A stretch of 35,573 bases of DNA from Hoylesella loescheii (GTDB lineage: Bacteria; Bacteroidota; Bacteroidia; Bacteroidales; Bacteroidaceae): assembly GCA_021531755.1 (NCBI GenBank), contig JADYUK010000025.1, positions 1 through 35,573 of the forward strand. Reading direction: 5' to 3'. Made by a program: the position numbers and the translations under genes. Positions 16,063 through 23,532 of this stretch are shown here, one piece after another (within the stretch, counting starts at the first letter, position 1; each line of letters starts with the position of its first letter). The notes under the pieces are model-generated. The model was not told the origin of the DNA and made no database searches. It saw only the letters and a list, made by a program, of their open reading frames with translations.

Positions 16063-16722
16063 ATGAAGATTATCGATTTCAGCCGACAGAAATCTATCAT
16101 CGGCAAGTATCTCATGGAGCTGCGCGACTGTGATGTGCAGCGTGACCGCCTGCGCTTCCGCCAGAATATCATACGCATTGGCCATGCAATGGCCTACGAA
16201 ATCAGTAAGTCGTTGGATTATAAGGATATTGAGGTCGAGACACCTCTCGCCAAGACAGTGGCCTCTGTGCCTGCTGATGACATAGTCCTTGCGACTGTTT
16301 TCCGTGCTGGCCTGCCTCTCCATCAGGGCTTCCTCGATGTTTTTGACGACGCTGGCAACGCCTTCGTCTCGGCCTATCGCTATTACAAGGACAAGGAGGG
16401 GACAGAAGTGGGCATACGGGTGGAGTATATCGCCACGCCAAGCCTTGAGGGGAAGACTCTGATTCTTGTTGACCCTATGCTTGCCACAGGCGGCAGTATG
16501 GAGCTCGCTTATGAGGCTTTCTGCACCAAGGGACGCCCTGCACGCCTCATCATGGCATCGGTCATTGCGGCAAAACCTGGTGTGGAGTTCCTGAAGAAGA
16601 TATTCCCGTCGAACGATGTCATGCTCTACTGTGCTGCAATAGACCCCACGCTCAACGAGCACAAGTATATCGTCCCTGGCCTCGGCGATGCCGGCGATTT
16701 GATGTATGGAGATAAGTTGTGA
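16063..16722 (+). CDS. upp: uracil phosphoribosyltransferase
   Basis: A 219-residue cytosolic enzyme making UMP from uracil and PRPP (pyrimidine salvage). The PRPP-binding loop is ILVDPMLATGGSM (134-146), and the uracil-binding C-terminal segment is YIVPGLGDAGDLMYG. A further conserved stretch is VFRAGLPLHQGF (79-90). Length and order agree with the family; Bacteroidetes members are slightly longer at the N-terminus than the E. coli enzyme. The start at 16063 lies 37 nt after a predicted transcription start. The stop is only 22 bp from the stop of the convergent MATE gene, so the two transcripts probably overlap at their 3' ends; no hairpin fits in that gap. Confidence 0.95.
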   Translation: MKIIDFSRQKSIIGKYLMELRDCDVQRDRLRFRQNIIRIGHAMAYEISKSLDYKDIEVETPLAKTVASVPADDIVLATVFRAGLPLHQGFLDVFDDAGNAFVSAYRYYKDKEGTEVGIRVEYIATPSLEGKTLILVDPMLATGGSMELAYEAFCTKGRPARLIMASVIAAKPGVEFLKKIFPSNDVMLYCAAIDPTLNEHKYIVPGLGDAGDLMYGDKL

Positions 16723-16744
16723 TATCTTTATTGGCGTCGGGCGG

Positions 16745-18277
16745 CTACGTCGTGAACGCCTTGCCGCGCCACCGCTGTGAGTGCCAGCGGCGCATTAGTA
16801 TTATGCCACGAAGGTTCTCGTCCATGCAGAAGGCAATCCAAATGCCAATGAGACCGAGGCCCAAGGGGATTCCGAGCAGCCAGGCAATGCCCACAGCGAC
16901 AGTCCACTGGCATATGACTCCTACCACGACGGGATAGATGGCATCGCCTGTGGCGCGCAGTGTGCCGCAGGCGAAGATATTCTTCACCCTGCCGTAGCTG
17001 AGGAAAAAGTCGATGCAGAAGATATATGTCCCCATGCGTATGATGTCGCTGTTCTCCGTCAGGCATGTCATCAGCGTGTGTCCGCCTATTGCCAGGGCTG
17101 CCGCTACGATAAGTGTCAGTGTCATGCCTATGCGGTAGACATAGTTGCCAAGCAGATAGGCGGCACGGTATCTCAGGCGTCCGACGTAGTGTCCGACGAG
17201 TATGTCACCACCTTGCACGATACTCGTGCTGAAGAGGATGACGAATGTTATGGTCGTCGTGCAGTATACCTTGGTTGCAAGGGCGTCGGTGCTGATCTGG
17301 TTGATGAAGTATGTTATCACTATCTGTGACAGCGAGTAGGACATCTCCTCGCTCATGGCGGGGATGCCGATATGGAATAGATTGCGCATCTCTTGCCATG
17401 GGAAGGGCCGGAAATAGCTCTTGTATGACGCATTGAGGGCTGTGACGGCGCTGACTGACTTTGCCGCCGCCTTCACCGGAAACTTCAGGATGATATACGA
17501 GGCGCGGAGTGTATAGAGGGGAAGCTGCAGCAGAGTATGGCGCATCCTGCTGGGCAAGAATGACGATAACATCGTCTGCAGGCGGCTTGTTAAGGTTCTC
17601 GATTCGCCATTCTCGCTGCCAGTGTATGTGGGCCATATGGCAGGCATGAAGCACGCGAGTATGATTGTGGCGGCGATGCGGCTGCCAGCTGTGGCCCATG
17701 CCGCTCCCTCAACGCCCATTGCGGGGCATCCCCAGTGGCCGAAGATAAGGGCGTAGTTGCCGGCTATATTGAGCAAGTTGACGGCGACGGTAGCAAGCAT
17801 GGGCTTCACGGTCTTGCCCGTCGAGCGCAGTGAGGCGCTGAATGTCAGCGACAAGGCTTGGAAGAATGACAGCGCGCCGGTTATCTTGAGATATCTGACA
17901 CCATCTGCCATAAGCCCCTCCCTGAGCCCGAAACCTCTCAGCAGCTCCTCTGCCCATAGACATAACACTCCGCTGACAGTGATGCCAAGGAGTGTGTTGA
18001 CAATGACGGCTATGCCCACTATCTGCATGAAACGGACTCTAAGGCCCGCCCCGAAATATTGGGCACACAATATCGCGGCACCCATCGAGACAAACTGGTA
18101 GATGAGGAAGACAAAGGAGACAAGCTGGTTGTCAAGACCTACAGCTGCCACAGCATCGTCGCTATAGCGTGACAGCATCACTGTATCGACAGCGCCAAGA
18201 AGCATGACAAGCGCTATGTCGATGAATATAGGCATAGTGAGACGGTAAAGGCTTTTCTTTACTGAGATGTTATCCAT
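16745..18277 (-). CDS. MATE family multidrug/organic cation efflux transporter
   Basis: A 510-residue inner-membrane transporter expected to export drugs or metabolites by sodium or proton antiport. Two six-helix halves are visible. The first opens with YRLTMPIFIDIALVMLLGAVDTVMLSRYSDDAVAAVGL, carrying the usual P-x-F and D-x-x-M-x-x-x-x features, and the second restarts at IGIPAMSEEMSYSLSQIVITYFINQ (about 303-327). The loop between halves (about 217-292) is roughly 75 residues and basic, where most members have about 20, which accounts for the length above the usual ~450. Substrate is unknown. It is transcribed alone: a -7 box lies 54 nt upstream, and the gene is convergent with upp. Confidence 0.9.
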   Translation of the reverse strand: MDNISVKKSLYRLTMPIFIDIALVMLLGAVDTVMLSRYSDDAVAAVGLDNQLVSFVFLIYQFVSMGAAILCAQYFGAGLRVRFMQIVGIAVIVNTLLGITVSGVLCLWAEELLRGFGLREGLMADGVRYLKITGALSFFQALSLTFSASLRSTGKTVKPMLATVAVNLLNIAGNYALIFGHWGCPAMGVEGAAWATAGSRIAATIILACFMPAIWPTYTGSENGESRTLTSRLQTMLSSFLPSRMRHTLLQLPLYTLRASYIILKFPVKAAAKSVSAVTALNASYKSYFRPFPWQEMRNLFHIGIPAMSEEMSYSLSQIVITYFINQISTDALATKVYCTTTITFVILFSTSIVQGGDILVGHYVGRLRYRAAYLLGNYVYRIGMTLTLIVAAALAIGGHTLMTCLTENSDIIRMGTYIFCIDFFLSYGRVKNIFACGTLRATGDAIYPVVVGVICQWTVAVGIAWLLGIPLGLGLIGIWIAFCMDENLRGIILMRRWHSQRWRGKAFTT

Positions 18278-18330
18278 ATGTTTTCTCTTTCAGAAGAGTA
18301 TACTGATGTTCACTTGTTTTTTTCCGGCTG

Positions 18331-18338
18331 CAAAATTA
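18331..18338 (-). promoter_or_regulatory. -7 box for the MATE gene
   Basis: On the - strand this reads TAATTTTG, matching TAnnTTTG, 53 nt before the start codon. The -33 position has CTGG rather than TTTG. Confidence 0.5.
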
Positions 18339-18790
18339 CTTAATATTTTTTTCCCCAGACGTTCTTGTTGCCATAATTTGTGGTTAATTATGGTTAAATC
18401 CTGCATGGCAGACTGATTCTGGGACGGGGGACTCCCTCTCTCGGACATAGATGTCCTTGCCATGCCTCAGGCATGAGGATTCTCCCTGGATATCAGCTCG
18501 CCACTATGCCATGTCTGCATCACAGGCTGGCATCGTCCCTCAATATATTGTTGATGGCCAAACCCTGCGCATACTATCTCCGCTTGTGTGTCCTTTTCTT
18601 TTTTTTCTTACATACACTTCATCTTTCCTTTGCCGTGAAACATTATATAACACCCTATATAACAGCATGTCACGTGTGCATATATCGTATTATTAGATTG
18701 TTTCATATCGTTTTCTTGATAGTTGTCAATAAATCATGTTATTTAAATATAAATATAGAGTATGGCGCATAGTTTGTTGCGTAATCTTTG

Positions 18791-18798
18791 TATCTTTG
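18791..18798 (+). promoter_or_regulatory. -7 box for the 18.8-kb small RNA
   Basis: TATCTTTG matches the Bacteroidetes TAnnTTTG box. A TTTG lies at 18773-18776, a 14-bp spacer that is shorter than the usual 18-20, so the -33 element is uncertain. Predicted transcription start is near 18805. Confidence 0.5.
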
Positions 18799-18804
18799 CA
18801 GCGC

Positions 18805-18987
18805 ATTTGGGAAAATGCATATTTAGGTTAGTTAGTTTGATAGATTTTTTTAAGGTAAAAGATTTGCAGACGCTCCGGAATGAATTAGTCTCTGGAGATT
18901 CTCATGGTTAAGAAAGAGTTTTAATCTCGCCTTGAGCGACAGTCTGTAAACTGAAAGTCAGTATGAGTGATCATGCTGGCTTTTTTT
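18805..18987 (+). ncRNA. candidate small RNA, about 183 nt, family unknown
   Basis: A -7 promoter box lies just upstream and an intrinsic terminator closes the unit. The body has a long-range stem TTTGCAGAC (18863-18871) with GTCTGTAAA (18942-18950), continued by GCTC (18872-18875) with GAGC (18934-18937), so the middle folds into a closed domain. Inside it CTCCGG / CTGGAG and GAGATT / AATCTC can form smaller, partly competing hairpins. No reading frame of useful length occupies it, and the nearest downstream + strand gene is over 12 kb away, so it is not an mRNA leader. Size and rod-like shape would suit a 6S-type or Bacteroidales-1 RNA, but I cannot verify a match; a different trans-acting RNA is equally possible. 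Confidence 0.55.
18954..18987 (+). terminator. intrinsic terminator of the small RNA
   Basis: The 10-bp stem GTCAGTATGA / TCATGCTGGC (two G-U pairs) has a GTGA loop and is followed by seven T. It is the clearest intrinsic terminator in the window and has no protein gene upstream of it on this strand. Confidence 0.8.
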
Positions 18988-19083
18988 ATTTGTCCCGCCT
19001 CCACGTGTTCCACCTGCTGTCTACTATGCCGTCTCCAATGTCCTTCAGCCTGTCATCCATGCCCCGCACAGTCATCCGCATTC

Positions 19084-19183
19084 TTGCCGAGAACACAGTC
19101 TGAGGAGGCTTTTAGTGAGAATACAGCCTGACGGGGATTTTGCTGAGAACATATCCTGATGGGGATTTTGCCGAGAACACAAC
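19084..19183. repeat. 28-bp tandem repeat, about 3.6 copies
   Basis: Units begin at 19101, 19129 and 19157, preceded by a partial copy from 19084. Shared core: GGGGATTTTGC then GAGAACA; the leftmost full copy is more diverged. The period is not a multiple of three and no open frame runs through, so it is noncoding. Confidence 0.7.
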
Positions 19184-19791
19184 ACTGTCCGCCTGCTGCT
19201 TACATTCTGTAGTTTTCGTCGTGATAATGCTTACAGTTTTCGTGTGATTTCTTCAAGATTGCAAGATGTGCTGAATGGTCTCGTCAGAGATACTGTATGG
19301 TGCTCCCATCCAGTACCTCTTATGCCGCCAAGTATATTGCTTACAGAATTCTTTTTATATGGCAATGTTACTGTACGGTAGACAGCCATAGCAGCCTGTA
19401 TAATGTTAGGGCAACAGCAAACAATTGGCAATCAATTTCTTCTGGATAATATGGGCGCAAATCTCTCAAGGCTGTTACATGTGAGATGCCGTTAGCTCAT
19501 GAAGGCTTTCAATAATACTCAATAGAAGATGTGACACTCTATGTCCAGAAAGAACCGCTCTGTTCATACGAGACGATATCCCCATGGAGTGGTTTCGGCG
19601 CGATAGTCAGAATCAGTGACACAGTCAGAATCCATGCCGCGTCAGACTGTGACACAAAGGGCTAAGAGGGAGTCTGTGGTCTGTACGGCTCGAAAAGGCA
19701 GACACCCGCTAAGGGTGTGAATATCCTCCGCATGGCAAACGGCAAGACTCAGAAGGTCATGGCGGGATGCGATATGCCTCGATAAAACCAG
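19184..19791. other. no recognisable gene (about 600 bp)
   Basis: Only short reading frames without recognisable domains are present. The most gene-like is a 66-codon frame on the - strand (19231-19431), which I cannot assign. An imperfect inverted repeat occurs around 19617-19654. The stretch could be decayed coding sequence, but nothing identifies the parent. Confidence 0.4.
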
Positions 19792-19832
19792 CAATGGGCT
19801 TTGCCTGGTTCTATTCCAGACAAAGCCCATTG
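19792..19832 (-). terminator. hairpin downstream of the metallopeptidase gene
   Basis: A 12-bp perfect stem (CAATGGGCTTTG / CAAAGCCCATTG) plus 4 bp beyond one mismatch, with a 7-nt loop. It lies about 126 nt past the metallopeptidase stop; on the - strand CTGGTTTTATC follows. On the + strand it is followed by GTTATTTATT, so it could act both ways. Confidence 0.6.
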
Positions 19833-19957
19833 GTTATTTATTGCAATCCGGTAAATCCTCCAGAACCTTATCACAGTTCAGGCAGACACTCTCCACGGCC
19901 CTGTCTTATGGCTGTAGTGCCGGTAGAGTGTCTCTGATTGTAAAGCGAGCATCCCGC

Positions 19958-20860
19958 TTACAGCTCGTCGTATCGTGGGCTGAATGTGTCGCCTCGTGAC
20001 AGGTCGCCTGTGTGCGAGCCCAGTTTCAGCCCTTTGCTGCGTTGTGCTGATGTTCCATGGTTGAATGTCTCTGGCACAGTGTATCCCCTCGCTTTCTTCT
20101 GCAGGTAGTCGTCGCCAATCTTCTGTGCTGCGTTCAGTCCCTCGTCAATATCTCCGTCCTCAAGGCTCCCGAACATCTTGTTGTCGTGATATGCCCATAT
20201 ACCAGCATAGAAGTCAGCCTGCAGCTCAAGCCTGACGCTCAGGCGGTTCCGCTCCTTCTCGCTTACAGATGCCATCTGCTGGTGTATACGGTCGAGGTCG
20301 CCAAGGAGATACTGTACGTGATGGCCTACTTCATGTGCTATGACGTATGCGTATGCAAAGTCTCCATCAGCACCGATATTCTTCTTCATGCTTGTGAAGA
20401 ATGAAAGGTCGAGATACACAGTCTGGTCGGCAGAGCAGTAGAAAGGCCCTGTGCTTGATGTAGCATTGCCACAACCGGAACGTACAGCATCGTTGAAGAT
20501 GACCAGCTTTGGTGGCACGTACGTCTTTCCGTTTTGCTTGAATATTTCTGTCCAAACGTCTTCTGTGCCTGCCAGTATCTGTCCTGCAAACTTATACAGC
20601 TCCTGTTCCTGCTGTGTGGGCTTGTATTCTGTCTGTGTTTGTTGGCTCCCGCTGAGTCCGAGAATCTGTGTCAGGCCTTCTGGCCCATTACTTATGAGAG
20701 CTACGACTGCAATAACGACAAGCAGTAGTATCTTCTTCTTTCCTCCACCGAGGAGTCCAACGAGGTTTAGTAGTCCCATTCCGCCATTAGCTCCACCTGA
20801 TACTCTCCGTCCACGCTGGTCGTTGATGTTGTCGCTCATTCTCCGTCCATTAAGTCTCAT
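19958..20860 (-). CDS. neutral zinc metallopeptidase, YpfJ/KPN_02809 family
   Basis: A 300-residue membrane-anchored protein. The N-terminus MRLNGRRMSDNINDQRG matches the family's typical RxxGRRxSDNxxDxRG opening, which supports this start. A Gly-rich stretch and one membrane segment (about 43-58) follow, and the rest should lie outside the cytoplasmic membrane. The zinc motif is HEVGHH (176-181), with a downstream glutamate in RLELQADFYAG as probable third ligand. CG and YC in GCGNATSSTGPFYCSAD form a conserved cysteine pair. Physiological substrates are not known for the family. The gene stands alone between the 18-20 kb gap and the Rpn gene, 127 bp from the latter. No full TAnnTTTG promoter was found upstream, so it may be read through from the Rpn gene. 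Confidence 0.88.
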   Translation of the reverse strand: MRLNGRRMSDNINDQRGRRVSGGANGGMGLLNLVGLLGGGKKKILLLVVIAVVALISNGPEGLTQILGLSGSQQTQTEYKPTQQEQELYKFAGQILAGTEDVWTEIFKQNGKTYVPPKLVIFNDAVRSGCGNATSSTGPFYCSADQTVYLDLSFFTSMKKNIGADGDFAYAYVIAHEVGHHVQYLLGDLDRIHQQMASVSEKERNRLSVRLELQADFYAGIWAYHDNKMFGSLEDGDIDEGLNAAQKIGDDYLQKKARGYTVPETFNHGTSAQRSKGLKLGSHTGDLSRGDTFSPRYDEL

Positions 20861-20987
20861 AATCTATTCTTTCTTTTCGGTAATAAAGTTGTCTATATAT
20901 ATAAATCGTAAAATGCCATTTGTTTTCCGTGCTGCTTTAGCTTCCTCTCTTTTGCTGTGCGGGGGGAGACTTTGGGAGGCCTGCACA

Positions 20988-22088
20988 TTATAGCTTTGTC
21001 AAGGTGTCAATAGGCAATCTCGTTATTGTCGCTATCTGTTCCAATGCCATTCCGCTCTCTTTCATCAGTTTGGCAGATGATATGATAATGTCGCTTTGCT
21101 CTGCAATCTGCTTCCCTTGGTCAGCAATCTGTTTCCCTTGGTCAGCAATCTGTTTCCCTTGGTCAGCAATCTGTTTCCCTTGGTCAGCAATCTGCTTCCC
21201 TTGGTCAGCAATCTGTTTGTCCTGGTCAGCAATCTGTTTCCCTTGGTCAGCTATCTGTTTGTCTTGGTCAGCAATCTGTTTCCCTTGGTCAGCTATCTGT
21301 TTGTCTTGTTCTTTGATACGTTCATCACGCTGCATTATGGCCGTATCCCGATTCTCGATGGCAAGAAAATACTCGTCCTCAACATTCATGTCCTGTCTAA
21401 GCTTAGCGTCGGCTGCTGCTGCGAGCAGACGGTGTATGATATGCATCATCTCTTCATCACCAGCATATTCCGCCTCGTCAATGTTCATCACTTGTCTGTT
21501 GTGCCTGTCCTTGCGCGTCTGGTCAAATACACTCAGCACCTCCTCAAGTCTGTTATTGACATTCCCTTGCAGTCGTGGTATTTGGACTATGATGCTGTCG
21601 TGTACAAGGCTCTCAACAAAAGGATCAGGAAGTCCCCTCGTGACTTCATTCCCGTCATAGTCATAAGACTTGTGCTCGACATAAAGGACGGGGACTTCTA
21701 TATCGCCCACCTTGTGTCCCAGCAGGTAGACCGTGACCATAGGTATACCATATCCCATAGGATCATCTTCCTTGATCATATTCTCGGGATTGGCATATTG
21801 TGCGCCAAGATACTGTCTGAACCTTAGTGTCTCTGTCTCCAGCCATGTCTTCTGGAGTTCTATCAGTACGAGATGGATGCTTCCGTCTGCCTCTCTGACT
21901 TTTGCTCCGAAGTCTATCCGGAACATGGAAATCTTGTCTCTGCGTCCGTTGGTGTATTCGTGCTTCCTTATTTCTGCTTCAACCACCTCTTTCTTCAGCA
22001 GTGCAGACAATATTGTCTTCACGATGCGCTCGTCTTCCATCAGATATTTGAAGACTATGTCATAAATGGGATTTGCAATATGTAACAT
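20988..22088 (-). CDS. Rpn-family PD-(D/E)XK nuclease / putative transposase with C-terminal heptad repeats
   Basis: A 366-residue protein. The N-terminus NPIYDIVFKYLMEDERI and core FRIDFGAKV (D59) followed by LVLIELQKTW (E77, Q79, K80) match the Rpn/PDDEXK_2 nuclease family. The region to about residue 250 is typical of it (RQYLGAQYANP, VPVLYVEHKSYDYDGNEV). Residues 262-331 are ten copies of a 7-residue unit KQIADQ(G/D), encoded by 21-bp tandem repeats, and then a short tail MKESGMALEQIATITRLP. Rpn proteins are DNA endonucleases; in E. coli some are phage-defence toxins held in check by a separately translated C-terminal fragment. Internal ATGs at 21389 (M234) and 21335 (M252) lie just before the repeats. 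The start at 22088 (not 22145) puts the conserved N-terminus at residue 1. Confidence 0.88.
   Translation of the reverse strand: MLHIANPIYDIVFKYLMEDERIVKTILSALLKKEVVEAEIRKHEYTNGRRDKISMFRIDFGAKVREADGSIHLVLIELQKTWLETETLRFRQYLGAQYANPENMIKEDDPMGYGIPMVTVYLLGHKVGDIEVPVLYVEHKSYDYDGNEVTRGLPDPFVESLVHDSIIVQIPRLQGNVNNRLEEVLSVFDQTRKDRHNRQVMNIDEAEYAGDEEMMHIIHRLLAAAADAKLRQDMNVEDEYFLAIENRDTAIMQRDERIKEQDKQIADQGKQIADQDKQIADQGKQIADQDKQIADQGKQIADQGKQIADQGKQIADQGKQIADQGKQIAEQSDIIISSAKLMKESGMALEQIATITRLPIDTLTKL
21100..21309 (-). repeat. 21-bp tandem repeat, ten units, inside the Rpn gene
   Basis: Ten consecutive 21-bp units begin with TCAGCAATCTGTTT on the + strand. Two unit types alternate at the right end (CCCTTGG and GTCTTGG endings, coding G or D), while the left units are almost identical. 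Being a multiple of three, copy-number change would keep the reading frame. Confidence 0.9.
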
Positions 22089-22114
22089 GGCTTGTCCTTT
22101 CTTTTTTCTGTACG

Positions 22115-22146
22115 CAAAAATAACAATAATTATCCAACAATCCAAA
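22115..22146 (-). promoter_or_regulatory. promoter of the Rpn gene
   Basis: On the - strand TTTG (22143-22146) and TATTTTTG (22115-22122) are separated by 20 bp, fitting the -33/-7 consensus. The predicted transcription start is near 22108, about 20 nt before the ATG. Confidence 0.65.
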
Positions 22147-22400
22147 CTTATGCACTACATTTTGACTTTTTTATTATGCATAACCATTGTACCATTGTTA
22201 TTGCAATCCCTGATGCCCTTATTTGTATGGCTTTCTACACTTTACAATTCGCAATATGCCATGCTTCGTGTAACGGCTCATTGCAAACTGTGCTATATAT
22301 GGATGCATAATGTCTTTCTGTGTGGTAATAGTCTAATTGCTCATAATGTTTATGGCGCTTGATGTACACTGTCTGGCTATTTCAAATGCAAAAACAAAAC
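22147..22400. other. gap without a gene
   Basis: AT-rich sequence between the Rpn promoter and the korB terminator. I see no supportable reading frame, RNA structure or repeat in it. Confidence 0.5.
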
Positions 22401-22432
22401 GGGGAAGAAACATATCCATATGCTTCTTCCCC
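22401..22432 (-). terminator. terminator of korA-korB
   Basis: The stem GGGGAAGA...TCTTCCCC has inner pairing CATAT / ATATG, about 68 nt past the korB stop. On the - strand it is followed by GTTTTGTTTTTGC, a good T-rich tail. Confidence 0.75.
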
Positions 22433-22499
22433 CATTCAGTTCAACCATAGGGCATTCCGTCTCTATGGTAATTCCATAAAAAGAATCTTCTTGTTCCCT

Positions 22500-23504
22500 T
22501 TACTTAACCTCCCATATGTCATTTGTCTCGAGAAGCTCAGCAAAGTTATGATATTTCTTGGCTGCCTTTACCTCTTCTATCTGGGCTTCTACTGAGTCGT
22601 CGTATGTGGGAGCGTCAACATCACGTATGACACCGAGAGCTATTGGGAATCCGTCTCCATTGCCCATCAATGCCAGTTTCAGCTGTAGTGTATTGTCCTC
22701 ACAGTGAGCATCGTGTACAAGGATATCTTTCTCTGTTATGCCATTCTCACCTATCTTGACCACTTTCAGTCCGAAACCATCTTGTACGAGACCGTATTCA
22801 TTCTCTTTTCCGAAAATGAGTGGTTTGCCATGTTCCACATAAATGGCATTCTCTGCTCGGCCTGCATTATTGTATACTGAGGCGTGTGTACCGTCGTTGA
22901 AGATGACACAGTTCTGCAGGACCTCTGTCACTGATGCGCCTTTGTGCGCGTTAGCGGCCTTGAGCACCTCAACAGTATGCTTGCCGTCTGTCGCTACTGT
23001 TCGGGCGAAGAAGTGGCCACGTGCGCCGAAGCATAGCTCTGCAGGGCGGAATGGATCCTCCACTGTGCCGTAAGGCGATGATTTGGAGACAAAACCTCGT
23101 GGTGATGTTGGTGAATACTGTCCCTTTGTCAGACCGTATATGCGGTTGTTGAGGAGTATCATATTGAGGTTTATGTTGCGTCTGTTAGCGTGTATGAAGT
23201 GGTTTCCGCCTATGGCGAGTCCGTCACCGTCACCGCTTATCTGCCATACTGTGAGTCTTGGGTTCGCAACCTTGCATCCTGTCGCTATTGCCGCGGCACG
23301 TCCGTGTATTGTGTTCATGCCGTATGTTGCCATATAGTGAGGAAGGCGGCTTGAGCATCCAATGCCTGATATCACGGCATTGTTCCAAGGCTCTGTGCCT
23401 ATTTCGGCCATGGCTTTATGTAGGCTGGCAAGGAAGAAGTGGTCGCCACATCCCGGACACCAGCGTGGCTGTCCTTTCTTGAAGTCGGAAGCTGTATATG
23501 ACAT
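22500..23504 (-). CDS. korB: 2-oxoacid:ferredoxin oxidoreductase, beta subunit
   Basis: A 334-residue cytosolic subunit that binds thiamine diphosphate and one [4Fe-4S] cluster. The TPP motif is GDGDGLAIGGN (91-101) ending in NN (119-120). Candidate cluster cysteines are C16 and C19 (WCPGCGDH), C50 (GIGCSS) and C199. With KorA it interconverts 2-oxoglutarate (or a related 2-oxoacid) + CoA + oxidised ferredoxin with succinyl-CoA + CO2 + reduced ferredoxin. Substrate choice between 2-oxoglutarate and other 2-oxoacids cannot be settled by eye; the two-subunit layout and the alpha chain favour the Kor type. The gene starts 28 nt after korA, so the two are one operon, ending in a hairpin terminator. 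Confidence 0.92.
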   Translation of the reverse strand: MSYTASDFKKGQPRWCPGCGDHFFLASLHKAMAEIGTEPWNNAVISGIGCSSRLPHYMATYGMNTIHGRAAAIATGCKVANPRLTVWQISGDGDGLAIGGNHFIHANRRNINLNMILLNNRIYGLTKGQYSPTSPRGFVSKSSPYGTVEDPFRPAELCFGARGHFFARTVATDGKHTVEVLKAANAHKGASVTEVLQNCVIFNDGTHASVYNNAGRAENAIYVEHGKPLIFGKENEYGLVQDGFGLKVVKIGENGITEKDILVHDAHCEDNTLQLKLALMGNGDGFPIALGVIRDVDAPTYDDSVEAQIEEVKAAKKYHNFAELLETNDIWEVK

Positions 23505-23532
23505 GGTAGTGTTGTTTTTTTTGATGTTAGGA

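Noticed and set aside
18278..18790. Possible short genes in the AT-rich region upstream of the small RNA (for example frames at 18451-18772)
   Set aside because: Overlapping short frames with no motif, no promoter-linked start and low-complexity Phe/Leu runs; only the MATE promoter and a small CATGCCT/AGGCATG dyad near 18460-18474 are visible.
21100..21309. CRISPR-like array
   Set aside because: The 21-bp units are contiguous without spacers and code in-frame heptads inside the Rpn gene.
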